A stretch of DNA of 44,535 nt from the NCBI GenBank assembly GCA_015229045.1, contig JADGCJ010000013.1, positions 1 through 44,535 of the forward strand, given 5' to 3'. This stretch comes from Magnetococcales bacterium. GTDB lineage: Bacteria > Pseudomonadota > Magnetococcia > Magnetococcales > DC0425bin3. A program made the position numbers and the translations under genes. Shown here piece by piece: positions 37,319 to 44,535 of the stretch. Within the stretch, counting starts at the first letter, position 1. Every line of letters begins with the position of its first letter. The notes under the pieces are model-generated. The model had not been told where the DNA came from. It saw only the letters and a program-made list of their open reading frames with translations, and did not search any database.

Positions 37319-37456
37319 GGGCTGGTCGTTATGCTCCCCGTCGGGTCGTGACAGCGATGGGTTGTTGCAGGCAGGAAAACTGGCAATCATATCGGCATCC
37401 GCTGCCGAATCTCAAAGCAAAATGGACACAACCGACAAGATGAGGAACATGCAGCC

Positions 37457-38974
37457 ATGTCCGAACGCCTGATGAAGATTGATACCGATGCCGGAAAACC
37501 ATCGGCGTGGTCAGGGGAGTGTCTGGTCGTAGGTGTCTACGAAGGACGCCAGCCCCAGGATGCCCTGAAAGAGTGCGGCAAGGGGGTGGAAAAGGCGGTA
37601 CGCACAGCCCTGGATGCCCGCTGGATCAACGGCAAACCGGGAGAGACCCTGCTCCTGCCATCGCCATCCGGCGATGAATCCAGGGTACGTTCTCTTTTGC
37701 TGGTGGGGTTGGGTAAAAAAAATGAGATCGGTCGCGAACGCCTGCGGAGCCTCGGCGGAACAATTTTTGGCCAGGCCAAAAAATCCGCGACAGGGAACCT
37801 TCTGTGCATCATCGCCATGGATCAGCACGGCATCAAGCGGAGCGCCGCTGCCGAAGCCCTCGCCGAGGGAGTTCTGCTTGGCAGCTATCGTTTCGATCAC
37901 TACCGGCAGGAGATCCCCGAAGCGGAGCGTTTCCAGCCGCAAACGCTGACCCTGGCCGTGCGCAAGGAGGATGCGACCGTCGTAACAGAACGCCTGAAGC
38001 GTGTACGGGCTGTGGTGGGCGGGGTGTTTCTGGCCCGGGATCTGGGCAATCATCCGGGCAATGTCATCAACCCCGACTATTTGGCCAACCAGGCACGCCA
38101 CCTGGGGGAAAAATATGGTCTGCGTACGACGATTCTGGGCATCGATGAGATGCAGGCCGCTGGCATGAACGGCATTCTTGCCGTGGGCCAGGGGAGCATC
38201 AACCCCCCACGACTGATGGTCCTGGAGTATCGCAACGGTGGCGACAAGCCACCTCTGGTCGTGGTCGGCAAGGCGATCACCTTCGACTCCGGGGGTATTT
38301 CGTTAAAACCGGCCGACAAAATGGAAAACATGAAATATGACATGAGTGGCGGTGCCGCCGTGTTTGGGTTCCTGCAAGCTGTCGCCACCCTGCAACTGCC
38401 CATCAACGTCGTGGGTGTCGTCCCCTCTGCGGAAAACCTTCCTTCGGGCAGCGCACAACGCCCGGGGGATATCATCAAGACGGCCAAGGGGATCCACGTC
38501 GAGGTGATCAACACCGATGCCGAGGGACGCCTCATCCTCGCCGATGCCCTGCATTATGCCGAGCGGTTCCAGCCGCGCTATTTGATCGATCTGGCGACCC
38601 TGACCGGGGCCTGTGTCGTGGCTCTTGGCACCGAGTGCAGCGGCTTGATGAGCAACAGCAAGCGTCTGTCGCGTCTTTTGCATCAGGCCGGCGAGGATTC
38701 CGGTGAACGGCTTTGGCCCCTGCCGATGTATCCCGAGTACCAGGAACAGATCAAATCGGAGATCGCCGACATTAAAAATTCAGGGACACGGGACGCCGGA
38801 ACCATCATGGGGGGGTGTTTCCTCTCCCGGTTTGTGGAAAAGGGGCGGCGCTGGGCCCATCTGGACATTGCCGGCACCGCACAGGAAAAGAGCGGGCGTC
38901 CGCATGTCCCCAAGGGTGGATCCGGCTTTGGTGTCAGGCTTCTGTGCCGCTTTGCCCAGAAGTACATGGATTGA
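37457..38974 (+). CDS. pepA: Leucyl aminopeptidase (PepA)
   Basis: 505-aa M17 cytosolic aminopeptidase, normally a hexamer with two divalent metals per active site. The N-terminal domain (1-175) precedes the catalytic domain with VVGKAITFDSGGISLKPADKMENMKYDMSGGAAV (metal ligands Lys and Asp), the M17 signature NTDAEGRL (352-359) and LIDLATLTGACVVALG. The ATG at 37457 has GAGGA about 10 nt upstream. It removes N-terminal residues from peptides; in E. coli the protein also acts as a DNA-binding accessory factor, which cannot be inferred here. holC follows after 1 bp. Confidence 0.95.
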   Translation: MSERLMKIDTDAGKPSAWSGECLVVGVYEGRQPQDALKECGKGVEKAVRTALDARWINGKPGETLLLPSPSGDESRVRSLLLVGLGKKNEIGRERLRSLGGTIFGQAKKSATGNLLCIIAMDQHGIKRSAAAEALAEGVLLGSYRFDHYRQEIPEAERFQPQTLTLAVRKEDATVVTERLKRVRAVVGGVFLARDLGNHPGNVINPDYLANQARHLGEKYGLRTTILGIDEMQAAGMNGILAVGQGSINPPRLMVLEYRNGGDKPPLVVVGKAITFDSGGISLKPADKMENMKYDMSGGAAVFGFLQAVATLQLPINVVGVVPSAENLPSGSAQRPGDIIKTAKGIHVEVINTDAEGRLILADALHYAERFQPRYLIDLATLTGACVVALGTECSGLMSNSKRLSRLLHQAGEDSGERLWPLPMYPEYQEQIKSEIADIKNSGTRDAGTIMGGCFLSRFVEKGRRWAHLDIAGTAQEKSGRPHVPKGGSGFGVRLLCRFAQKYMD

Positions 38975-38975
38975 C

Positions 38976-39521
38976 ATGGCCAGAACCATCGAGGAGATCC
39001 CGCCCACGGACAGCCCGCCCACGGACAGCCCGTCCATCGTCCGCCCACCCATCGTCCGCCCACCCATTGTCCGATTCTATCAGGCGGTCGCCGGTGTCGA
39101 TCTTTTCAAACTGATCGCCGGCCTGGCCGCCAAGGCCCTGGAACGCGGCATGCGGCTCGATGTAGTCACCAGCAACCCTGAACAGGCGCACTTTCTCGAC
39201 CAGTTTTTATGGCGCTACCCTGATGACAGTTTTCTGCCGCACGGCCTGGACAACGAACCCGATCCGGAACGCCAACCTCTGCTGATCGGGACCGCTCCGC
39301 AAGATCAAAACGGCGCCACGGTGTTGATCGTTGCCAACAGTCGGCCCGTGGACAACCCTGGTCAATTTGATCTGGTGATCGATTTTGCCCATGACAAGAG
39401 CCATGTCGATCAGGAAATCCACCTTGCCAGCCGCCAACGTTACAGTCACTACCAGAAACTCGGCTGCACCATGGAATATTGGGTCCAGAAATCATCCGGT
39501 GGTTGGGAAAGAAAAGCGTAG
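38976..39521 (+). CDS. holC: DNA polymerase III chi subunit (HolC)
   Basis: 181-aa clamp-loader accessory protein that links the polymerase III holoenzyme to SSB. The ATG is 1 bp after the pepA stop, as in the conserved pepA-holC pair. The core begins at VRFYQAV (about residue 32), with MRLDVVTSNPEQAHFLDQFLW, GTAPQ..NGATVLIV, DLVIDFAHD and the C-terminal MEYWVQKSSGGWERK. It is longer than a typical ~145-aa chi because of a ~30-residue N-terminal extension of TDSPP and IVRPP repeats encoded by 15-bp tandem units at 39001-39073. No start codon exists after the repeats and before the core. Confidence 0.85.
   Translation: MARTIEEIPPTDSPPTDSPSIVRPPIVRPPIVRFYQAVAGVDLFKLIAGLAAKALERGMRLDVVTSNPEQAHFLDQFLWRYPDDSFLPHGLDNEPDPERQPLLIGTAPQDQNGATVLIVANSRPVDNPGQFDLVIDFAHDKSHVDQEIHLASRQRYSHYQKLGCTMEYWVQKSSGGWERKA
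39001..39073 (+). repeat. 15-bp minisatellites inside the start of holC
   Basis: Two adjoining tandem arrays: CGCCCACGGACAGCC twice (39001-39030) and ATCGTCCGCCCACCC twice plus a partial third unit (39036-39073). Units are 15 bp, so copy-number change keeps the reading frame and only alters the length of the Pro-rich N-terminal tail. Confidence 0.85.
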
Positions 39522-39621
39522 CACCCTACAGGTACCTTGCAGGCTGGTGGCTGCCTTCATGGCTCATGAGGTCAACTCGACTCCGGGTGCGTCGAGGTCG
39601 GGGGTAATCGAGAAAAACAAC

Positions 39622-39650
39622 TTGACAAACTTGACAAGAAAGGATACAAA
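39622..39650 (+). promoter_or_regulatory. Candidate sigma70 promoter upstream of yqeY-dnaG-rpoD
   Basis: TTGACA (39622-39627), 17 bp, then TACAAA (39645-39650). The sequence ACTTGACAA is tandemly duplicated, giving a second TTGACA at 39631. A terminator-like hairpin begins only 14 bp after the -10 box, which is odd: a transcript starting here would fold almost at once. It may be a real promoter whose start point tolerates the hairpin, or a chance match. The rest of 39522-39884 holds only the two hairpins listed. Confidence 0.4.
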
Positions 39651-39663
39651 GTGGAGTTTATTA

Positions 39664-39687
39664 AAAAGCCCCTGGAGAGGGGCTTTT
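39664..39687. terminator. Intrinsic terminator after holC
   Basis: A perfect 10-bp stem, AAAAGCCCCT / AGGGGCTTTT, with a GGAG loop. The A-tract and T-tract on the two sides make it work in both orientations. It lies about 140 bp past the holC stop and probably ends the pepA-holC transcript. Confidence 0.8.
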
Positions 39688-39732
39688 GTGCTTTAAAAGA
39701 AACCATTATGGCTTGAGAATTGCAGAAAGCTG

Positions 39733-39753
39733 CCGCCGTTGACCCAACGGCGG
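39733..39753. terminator. Second hairpin upstream of yqeY
   Basis: A perfect 8-bp stem CCGCCGTT / AACGGCGG with a 5-nt loop, followed by TCTTT. It lies in the untranslated region about 130 bp before yqeY. It could back up the first terminator or act in the leader of the yqeY-dnaG-rpoD transcript. Confidence 0.45.
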
Positions 39754-39884
39754 TCTTTGGCCCGGGACGAAGAGCAGGTCCAGAGCTGTCGGTGTGGAGA
39801 ATAAAAACAACGTTTTTTCGCCCTGGATGCACCTCGTCGAACCCCCGTCATATACATTTCCAAGAGAACAAAAGGCAAGAGGCC

Positions 39885-40334
39885 ATGGATCTCCGCCACC
39901 GTATCACCCAGGATCTGAAAGAGGCCATGAAGGCACAGGATGCGGAGCGACTTTCCGCCATCCGCATGCTGCGGGCTGCCGTCCTCAACCTGGACAAATC
40001 GGGACAGGACGACACCGGAGACGCCGCGATGTACGGTGTCATACGCACGTTGATCAAACAGCGCCGCGAGTCTGTCGCGGCTTTTCGCCAGGCTGGGAGG
40101 GAGGAACAGGCCGGACGGGAGGAACGGGAGGCGACCCTCCTGGAGTCCTATTTGCCGAAAGCGATCTCCTCGGAAGATCTGGAGATCCTTGTCAAACAGA
40201 TCATTGCCGAAAGTGGTGCCACCAGTTCCAGGGATATGGGGCGGGTGATGAAAATTTTAAAAGACCGGGTGGCCGGACAGGCCGATATGGGGCAGGCTTC
40301 GGCCATGGTCAAAGCCGCTCTGACGGTCTCCTGA
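39885..40334 (+). CDS. yqeY: GatB/YqeY domain-containing protein
   Basis: 149-aa YqeY-family protein, related to the tail domain of the amidotransferase subunit GatB; the function of the free-standing form is not firmly known. The ATG at 39885 follows AAAGGCAAGAGG. Recognised from LRHRITQDLKEAMKAQD..RLSAIRMLRAAV, LIKQRRESVAAFRQAGREE, LESYLPKAISSEDLE and MGRVMKILKDRVAGQADMGQASAMVK. It lies directly before dnaG, as in many bacteria, but the rpsU (ribosomal protein S21) gene that often comes first is absent here. Confidence 0.92.
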   Translation: MDLRHRITQDLKEAMKAQDAERLSAIRMLRAAVLNLDKSGQDDTGDAAMYGVIRTLIKQRRESVAAFRQAGREEQAGREEREATLLESYLPKAISSEDLEILVKQIIAESGATSSRDMGRVMKILKDRVAGQADMGQASAMVKAALTVS

Positions 40335-40356
40335 AGCAAGCGGGGTCTGGCCCTGG

Positions 40357-42243
40357 ATGGCGCGTTATCCGGACAGCTTTCTTGACCGGCTCAAGGAGCG
40401 GATCGACTTGGTGGACCTGATTGGTCGGCACGTCCATCTCAAGAGGAAAGGCACCAGTTGGGTGGGGTTGTGTCCTTTTCACAAGGAGAAGACGCCCTCT
40501 TTCAACGTGCGGAGCGATCACGGCTACTTCAAATGCTTTGGCTGTGATGCCAAAGGAGATGCCATTGAGTTTCTCATGCAGATCCAGGGGATTCCTTTTC
40601 AGGATGTCGTGGAGATGCTCGCCAGCGAAGCCGGGCTGGAACTCCCGCCTCCGGACCCGCACCATGCGCAGCAAAGTCAGGATATGGCAGCGCAACGCGT
40701 GCGCCAGAGTCAGCTCCATGAGCTGTTGTCCGCCGTGAATCGCTACTACCAGACCCGGCTCACCACCTCCGATGGAGAACCCGGTAGAACTTATCTGGCA
40801 AAAAGAGGTCTTAAAACGGCAACCATCCAGAAATTCGGTTTAGGGTTCGCCCCGCCCGGCTGGCGCAACCTTTTGAACCATTTTGGCGGAGGTGCCGCCG
40901 CCGGCGAAAATCTGGAAAAAATTGGCTTGTGCGTCATGCGCGATACCGAACCCGGAGATACGGGCAACGCCCAGGAAAAGCGCCGCAATTTCTATGATCG
41001 ATTTCGCAATCGGATCACCTTTCCCATCTACGATCATCGGCGGCGTTTGGCAGGGTTCGGCGGACGCTCGCTGGAACCCGGAGAGCCAAAATATATCAAC
41101 ACCCCCGAAACCGAGTTGTACCAAAAAGGGCGTATTCTGTATGGTCTTGATCAGGCTCAGGAGGCCATTCAGCGCCAGAAACGTGTCCTCGTGGTCGAGG
41201 GCTATATGGATCTGATCACCTTGGCCGAATACGGCTTCAACAACACGGTCGCAACCCTGGGCACCGCCATGACCATGGAGCATTTGCACCTGCTGTGGCG
41301 CCGTTGTCATCATATAACGTTCTGTTTTGATGGCGACATGGCCGGGCAGAAAGCCGCATGGCGCGCCCTGGAACGGGTCATGGATGGCTTGGTGGCGGAT
41401 CGGCGCGTCGATTTTGTGTTCCTGCCCAAGGGAGAGGATCCCGACCAGGTGGTTCGCCAGGAGGGGAGCGAAGGGTTTCAAGGACGCCTGCGCAAGGCCA
41501 AACCCCTGCTCGACTTTCTGCTGGAAAACCTGAGCCAGGATCTGCAGGTCGACACACCGGAGGGCGTCGCCGCCCTGATCCATCGTTCCCGCGAGCGTCT
41601 GCTCAAAGTGGCCGATCCGCTGTTGCGGGATCTGTTTGCCGACAAGGTGGGGCAACGCTTCGGTCTGTCCAGTGCGCAGGTTTTAGGTCAAATTGCCTTG
41701 CAGCATCGACCAGGATTGCCCTCTTCAAGTGGTGGTGTCCAAACCGGCGGACGTTTCCAGGAGGGTCCCCGCCCGGCAATCTTTTCGCGGTCAGCCACGA
41801 CAGGACGCAATTTTGAACAGCTGCTGCTGGCCATTCTGCTGCGCCGTCCACAATTTTTGCACGACCTGGAAGATGATCTGGACCGCCTGGAACTGGAGAA
41901 TCCTCACCTGAATGCCCTTCTCCGGGAGTGCATCCAGATCGGCCATACCTGTCACGATGAGGTGCCTCTTCCGCTGGAACAATTTTCATCCCCGGGGATG
42001 CGCACCCTGGCCCGTGCAATCCTGGAGGCCGAAGAGACAACACCGGACAACATTGAAAAAGAGCTGGAAGGGTGCCTGGACACCTGCCTGCGGCGCAGCA
42101 TCGATCGTGATATTCGCCGCCTGGAGGAGAAAAACCGGGCCACAGGCAGTTGGACCGATCAGGAGCTTATGCAGTTGAGCGGGTACAAAAAGGAGAAAGC
42201 GCGCCTCGATCTGAAAAGACGCATGGCACCCGCCATGCATTGA
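40357..42243 (+). CDS. dnaG: DNA primase (DnaG)
   Basis: 628-aa replicative primase. The N-terminal CHC2 zinc-binding domain has Cys39, His42, Cys60 and Cys63 (CPFHKEKTPSF...CFGC). The catalytic core contains YLAKRGL..., FPIYDHRRRLAGFGGRSL and YLYGLDQA-like ILYGLDQAQEAI, then the TOPRIM fold with VVEGYMDLITLAEYGF and FCFDGDMAGQKAAWRALE. The C-terminal DnaB-interacting domain runs from about 460. It synthesises RNA primers for replication. No clear ribosome binding site precedes the ATG, 22 bp after yqeY, so coupling is likely. Confidence 0.96.
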   Translation: MARYPDSFLDRLKERIDLVDLIGRHVHLKRKGTSWVGLCPFHKEKTPSFNVRSDHGYFKCFGCDAKGDAIEFLMQIQGIPFQDVVEMLASEAGLELPPPDPHHAQQSQDMAAQRVRQSQLHELLSAVNRYYQTRLTTSDGEPGRTYLAKRGLKTATIQKFGLGFAPPGWRNLLNHFGGGAAAGENLEKIGLCVMRDTEPGDTGNAQEKRRNFYDRFRNRITFPIYDHRRRLAGFGGRSLEPGEPKYINTPETELYQKGRILYGLDQAQEAIQRQKRVLVVEGYMDLITLAEYGFNNTVATLGTAMTMEHLHLLWRRCHHITFCFDGDMAGQKAAWRALERVMDGLVADRRVDFVFLPKGEDPDQVVRQEGSEGFQGRLRKAKPLLDFLLENLSQDLQVDTPEGVAALIHRSRERLLKVADPLLRDLFADKVGQRFGLSSAQVLGQIALQHRPGLPSSSGGVQTGGRFQEGPRPAIFSRSATTGRNFEQLLLAILLRRPQFLHDLEDDLDRLELENPHLNALLRECIQIGHTCHDEVPLPLEQFSSPGMRTLARAILEAEETTPDNIEKELEGCLDTCLRRSIDRDIRRLEEKNRATGSWTDQELMQLSGYKKEKARLDLKRRMAPAMH

Positions 42244-42294
42244 TTGCCATGAATCACCAGGCAGGAACGACAACCTTCAGTGTGGACAAGCCCT

Positions 42295-44418
42295 ATGAGT
42301 GACGATATTACCCGGACCCACATGAAACGGCTCATTGAGCACGGCAAGGAGCGGGGCTTTCTCACGTTTGACGAGGTCAATGACGTCCTTCCCACCAACA
42401 TAACGTCGGCAGAACAGATCGAAGATGTCGTCGCCCTTCTGGACAACATGGGCATCAGCCTGGTGGACGAACCGGAAGACGCGCTGGAAGAGAAGCCGGA
42501 AGACCTGGATAAAATTGGCGAAGACAAAATTCTTGAAGGGGAAGAGATTGAAATTGACGATATCGACTCCCCGGAGAAGCGCTCTCCCCTGGAAGTTGGT
42601 ATCGACGATATCGATCTGGGCAAAACCGATGACCCGGTGCGCATGTATCTGCGGGAGATGGGGTCGGTGGAGCTGCTCACCCGCGAAGGGGAGATTGTCA
42701 TTGCCAAACGGATTGAGGTCGGCTGCAATGAGGTGATTGCCGCCATTTGCGATGCTCCATCGACCTTTCGGGAGGTCATCAGTCTGGCAGAAAAACTGCG
42801 CGACAATCAAATCTCGTTGCGCGATATCCTCGACATTGCCCCGCCGACCCTGGAAGAGAGCAATGGCGTCGACGAAGATGGCATCGATGGCGATGAGGAT
42901 GAAGAGGAGGGGGAGGAAGATAACGAAAATAAAGATGACGAAGATAATGACCACGACTCCCCTCTCCTGGGCTCCGACGCCGACCTGATTCTGGACTCGA
43001 AAAGTTCCCCCTCCGAAAAGAAATCCGACAAGGAAGGGTCGAGCGAGCCCCCCGTCAGGGAAAAAATCAAGGAAGCAGCCCTCGAACCTGACGAGTTGGA
43101 TGTCCTCGCCGATCTGGTAGGCGACGACGTTGTCTCCTCCGATCACCCCGCTGTCGACGATGGTGGTCGCATGCGTGAGTTGATCCGCCAGACCCAGGAG
43201 ACCTTCGACACCATCGCCCGGGAAAATGAGAATCTCAAGCAGATCCTGGCGGAGATGGATTTGGCCCGCGACGAAGGCAACGCCAGTAAATTAAAACGTT
43301 TTCAGAAACAGTATGATTCATGCAAAAAACACATTGTGGAGGTGGTGTCGGACGTCAAGTTTTCTCAAAAGCAGCGTGACCGTTTGGTGCAAAAGATAAA
43401 AAACTTTGTGCATCGGGCGCGGGCCTTGGAGGGAAGAATTCTGGAACTTGTCGACAAGACGGGCGTTTCCAAAGAGTACTTCCTGAGTGTCTTTCCCGGC
43501 AACGAGAGCAATCCCGAGTGGTTGGGGCAGCTGGTCGGTAATCCAGATCAGGCGTGGCAGCGTTTTATTCAACACTCTGAAAAAATTCTGGAGATTCAGA
43601 AATCCCTGGGTCATTTGGAGGTCGAGGCCGGGCAGAGTATCGGTGATCTGAAGGCCACCTACCAGAAGGTTCTCAATGGCGAACGCAAAGCTGCCCAGGC
43701 CAAGAAAGAGATGGTCGAGGCCAATTTGCGTCTCGTCATCTCCATTGCCAAGAAGTATACCAATCGGGGCTTGCAGTTCCTCGATCTGATCCAGGAAGGC
43801 AACATTGGTCTGATGAAGGCAGTGGATAAGTTTGAGTGGCGGCGTGGCTATAAATTTTCCACCTATGCCACCTGGTGGATTCGGCAGGCGATTACGCGAT
43901 CCATTGCCGATCAGGCGCGCACCATTCGCATTCCGGTGCATATGATCGAGACCATCAACAAACTGGTGCGTACCAGTCGGCAGATGGTGCAGGAGATTGG
44001 CCGCGAACCCACTCCGGAAGAGATCGCCGAACAAATGGAAATGAGTCTGGAGAAGGTGCGCAAGGTTCTCAAGATTGCCAAGGAACCCATCTCTCTGGAA
44101 ACCCCCGTGGGTGACGAGGAGGATTCTCATCTCGGAGATTTTATCGAAGACAAATCGATGCTTTCACCCTCCGATCTGGCGATCATGTCCAATCTGCGCG
44201 ATACCACCGGGCGGGTCTTGAAAACCCTGACTGGCCGCGAAGAGAATGTTCTGCGCATGCGCTTCGGCATAGGCCTGCAAACCGATCACACCCTTGAAGA
44301 GGTCGGCAAGCAGTTTCACGTCACCCGCGAACGCATCCGCCAGATCGAAGCCAAAGCCCTGCGCAAGCTGCGCCACCCCACCCGTTCCCGTAAACTCAGG
44401 AGTTTCCTTGAATCCTGA
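42295..44418 (+). CDS. rpoD: Primary RNA polymerase sigma factor (RpoD, sigma70)
   Basis: 707-aa housekeeping sigma factor. The ATG at 42295 gives the usual region 1.1 ([24 protein letters not shown]); a GTG at 42280 would add five residues. Region 1.2 contains [23 protein letters not shown]. The non-conserved region holds an extended acidic stretch (about 200-235, nearly all Asp/Glu/Asn) encoded by the AT-richer DNA around 42885-42960. Region 2 carries [27 protein letters not shown] and [20 protein letters not shown]. Region 4 has the helix-turn-helix [20 protein letters not shown]. Last protein gene of the macromolecular-synthesis cluster. Confidence 0.97.
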   Translation: MSDDITRTHMKRLIEHGKERGFLTFDEVNDVLPTNITSAEQIEDVVALLDNMGISLVDEPEDALEEKPEDLDKIGEDKILEGEEIEIDDIDSPEKRSPLEVGIDDIDLGKTDDPVRMYLREMGSVELLTREGEIVIAKRIEVGCNEVIAAICDAPSTFREVISLAEKLRDNQISLRDILDIAPPTLEESNGVDEDGIDGDEDEEEGEEDNENKDDEDNDHDSPLLGSDADLILDSKSSPSEKKSDKEGSSEPPVREKIKEAALEPDELDVLADLVGDDVVSSDHPAVDDGGRMRELIRQTQETFDTIARENENLKQILAEMDLARDEGNASKLKRFQKQYDSCKKHIVEVVSDVKFSQKQRDRLVQKIKNFVHRARALEGRILELVDKTGVSKEYFLSVFPGNESNPEWLGQLVGNPDQAWQRFIQHSEKILEIQKSLGHLEVEAGQSIGDLKATYQKVLNGERKAAQAKKEMVEANLRLVISIAKKYTNRGLQFLDLIQEGNIGLMKAVDKFEWRRGYKFSTYATWWIRQAITRSIADQARTIRIPVHMIETINKLVRTSRQMVQEIGREPTPEEIAEQMEMSLEKVRKVLKIAKEPISLETPVGDEEDSHLGDFIEDKSMLSPSDLAIMSNLRDTTGRVLKTLTGREENVLRMRFGIGLQTDHTLEEVGKQFHVTRERIRQIEAKALRKLRHPTRSRKLRSFLES

Positions 44419-44449
44419 CGCAAAAGTCCAGATGATGTAACCCCCAAGC

Positions 44450-44525
44450 GGGCCCATAGCTCAGCGGTCAGAGCCGCCGGCTCATAACCGGTCGGTCCCA
44501 GGTTCGAATCCTGGTGGGCCCACCA
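44450..44525 (+). tRNA. tRNA with CAU anticodon (Met or, more likely, Ile2)
   Basis: 76-nt cloverleaf. Acceptor stem GGGCCCA / TGGGCCC, D-arm GCTC/GAGC with a short 8-nt loop, anticodon stem GCCGG/CCGGT with loop CTCATAA, and T-arm CCAGG-TTCGAAT-CCTGG. Discriminator A and CCA are encoded. The first acceptor pair is Watson-Crick, so it is not initiator tRNA. CAU can be elongator Met or the lysidine-modified Ile2 that reads AUA. The short D-loop and the position just after rpoD, as for E. coli ileX, favour Ile2. Confidence 0.95.
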
Positions 44526-44535
44526 TTTTGATTTT

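Noticed and set aside
39001..39073. Possible CRISPR array
   Set aside because: The repeats are contiguous 15-bp units with no spacers, in frame inside holC. No cas gene is present.

Overview
The window looks like chromosome of a Gram-negative, respiratory proteobacterium with moderately high GC. It carries a TonB-dependent receptor, LptF/LptG, an RnfABCDGE complex, Kdp and a yqeY-dnaG-rpoD cluster. The gene mix and protein style remind me of Magnetococcales-like lineages, but that is a weak inference and no rRNA is present to settle it.

Layout. (1) 209-7303, plus strand: a TonB-dependent receptor, then (across a 127-bp MITE-like repeat) a small secreted protein, a hybrid histidine kinase with two receivers and an HPt domain, and a receiver-histidine-kinase fusion. 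The last three are translationally overlapped or nearly so, and look like one surface-sensing phosphorelay. (2) 7316-9329, plus: YraN and a KdpD-like kinase lacking the KdpD N-terminal sensor domains. (3) 9440-25223, all minus strand: a 16-kb bioenergetic block. In transcription order it holds an NhaD-type Na+/H+ antiporter, a four-gene biotin-dependent Na+-pumping decarboxylase (carboxyltransferase, OadG-like, biotin carrier, OadB-like), rnfABCDGE, rnfH, rseC, then EcfT, ApbE, a NusG-domain-II protein and a Gx/Hpre_diP_synt_I protein. The last four match, in order and family, FmnA-FmnB-EetA-EetB of the Gram-positive flavin-based extracellular electron transfer locus, here attached to an Rnf operon. 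(4) 25792-34035, plus: the kdp operon with a candidate KdpE-type direct repeat and sigma70-like promoter. Two ~30-aa membrane peptides (the second is KdpF) and a 17-aa ORF precede kdpA, all linked by ATGA overlaps; kdpB, C, D and E follow. (5) 34112-37318, minus: lptF, lptG and an alpha/beta hydrolase. (6) 37457-39521, plus: pepA and holC (with a proline-rich minisatellite at its start). (7) 39885-44525, plus: yqeY, dnaG, rpoD and a CAU-anticodon tRNA.

How they work together. Rnf couples ferredoxin/NAD electron transfer to ion pumping, and ApbE supplies the covalent FMN of RnfG and RnfD. The decarboxylase and NhaD would work on the same sodium gradient. The EcfT/NusG-II/Gx trio next to ApbE suggests flavin or quinone supply, or an extra extracytoplasmic electron outlet. 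The Kdp system handles potassium limitation under its own two-component system.

Repeats: two full copies and one half copy of a 127-129 bp intergenic element with ~19-bp terminal inverted repeats. Two of the three flank rseC. A 504-bp region upstream of rnfA contains several hairpins, including two overlapping, mutually exclusive helices.
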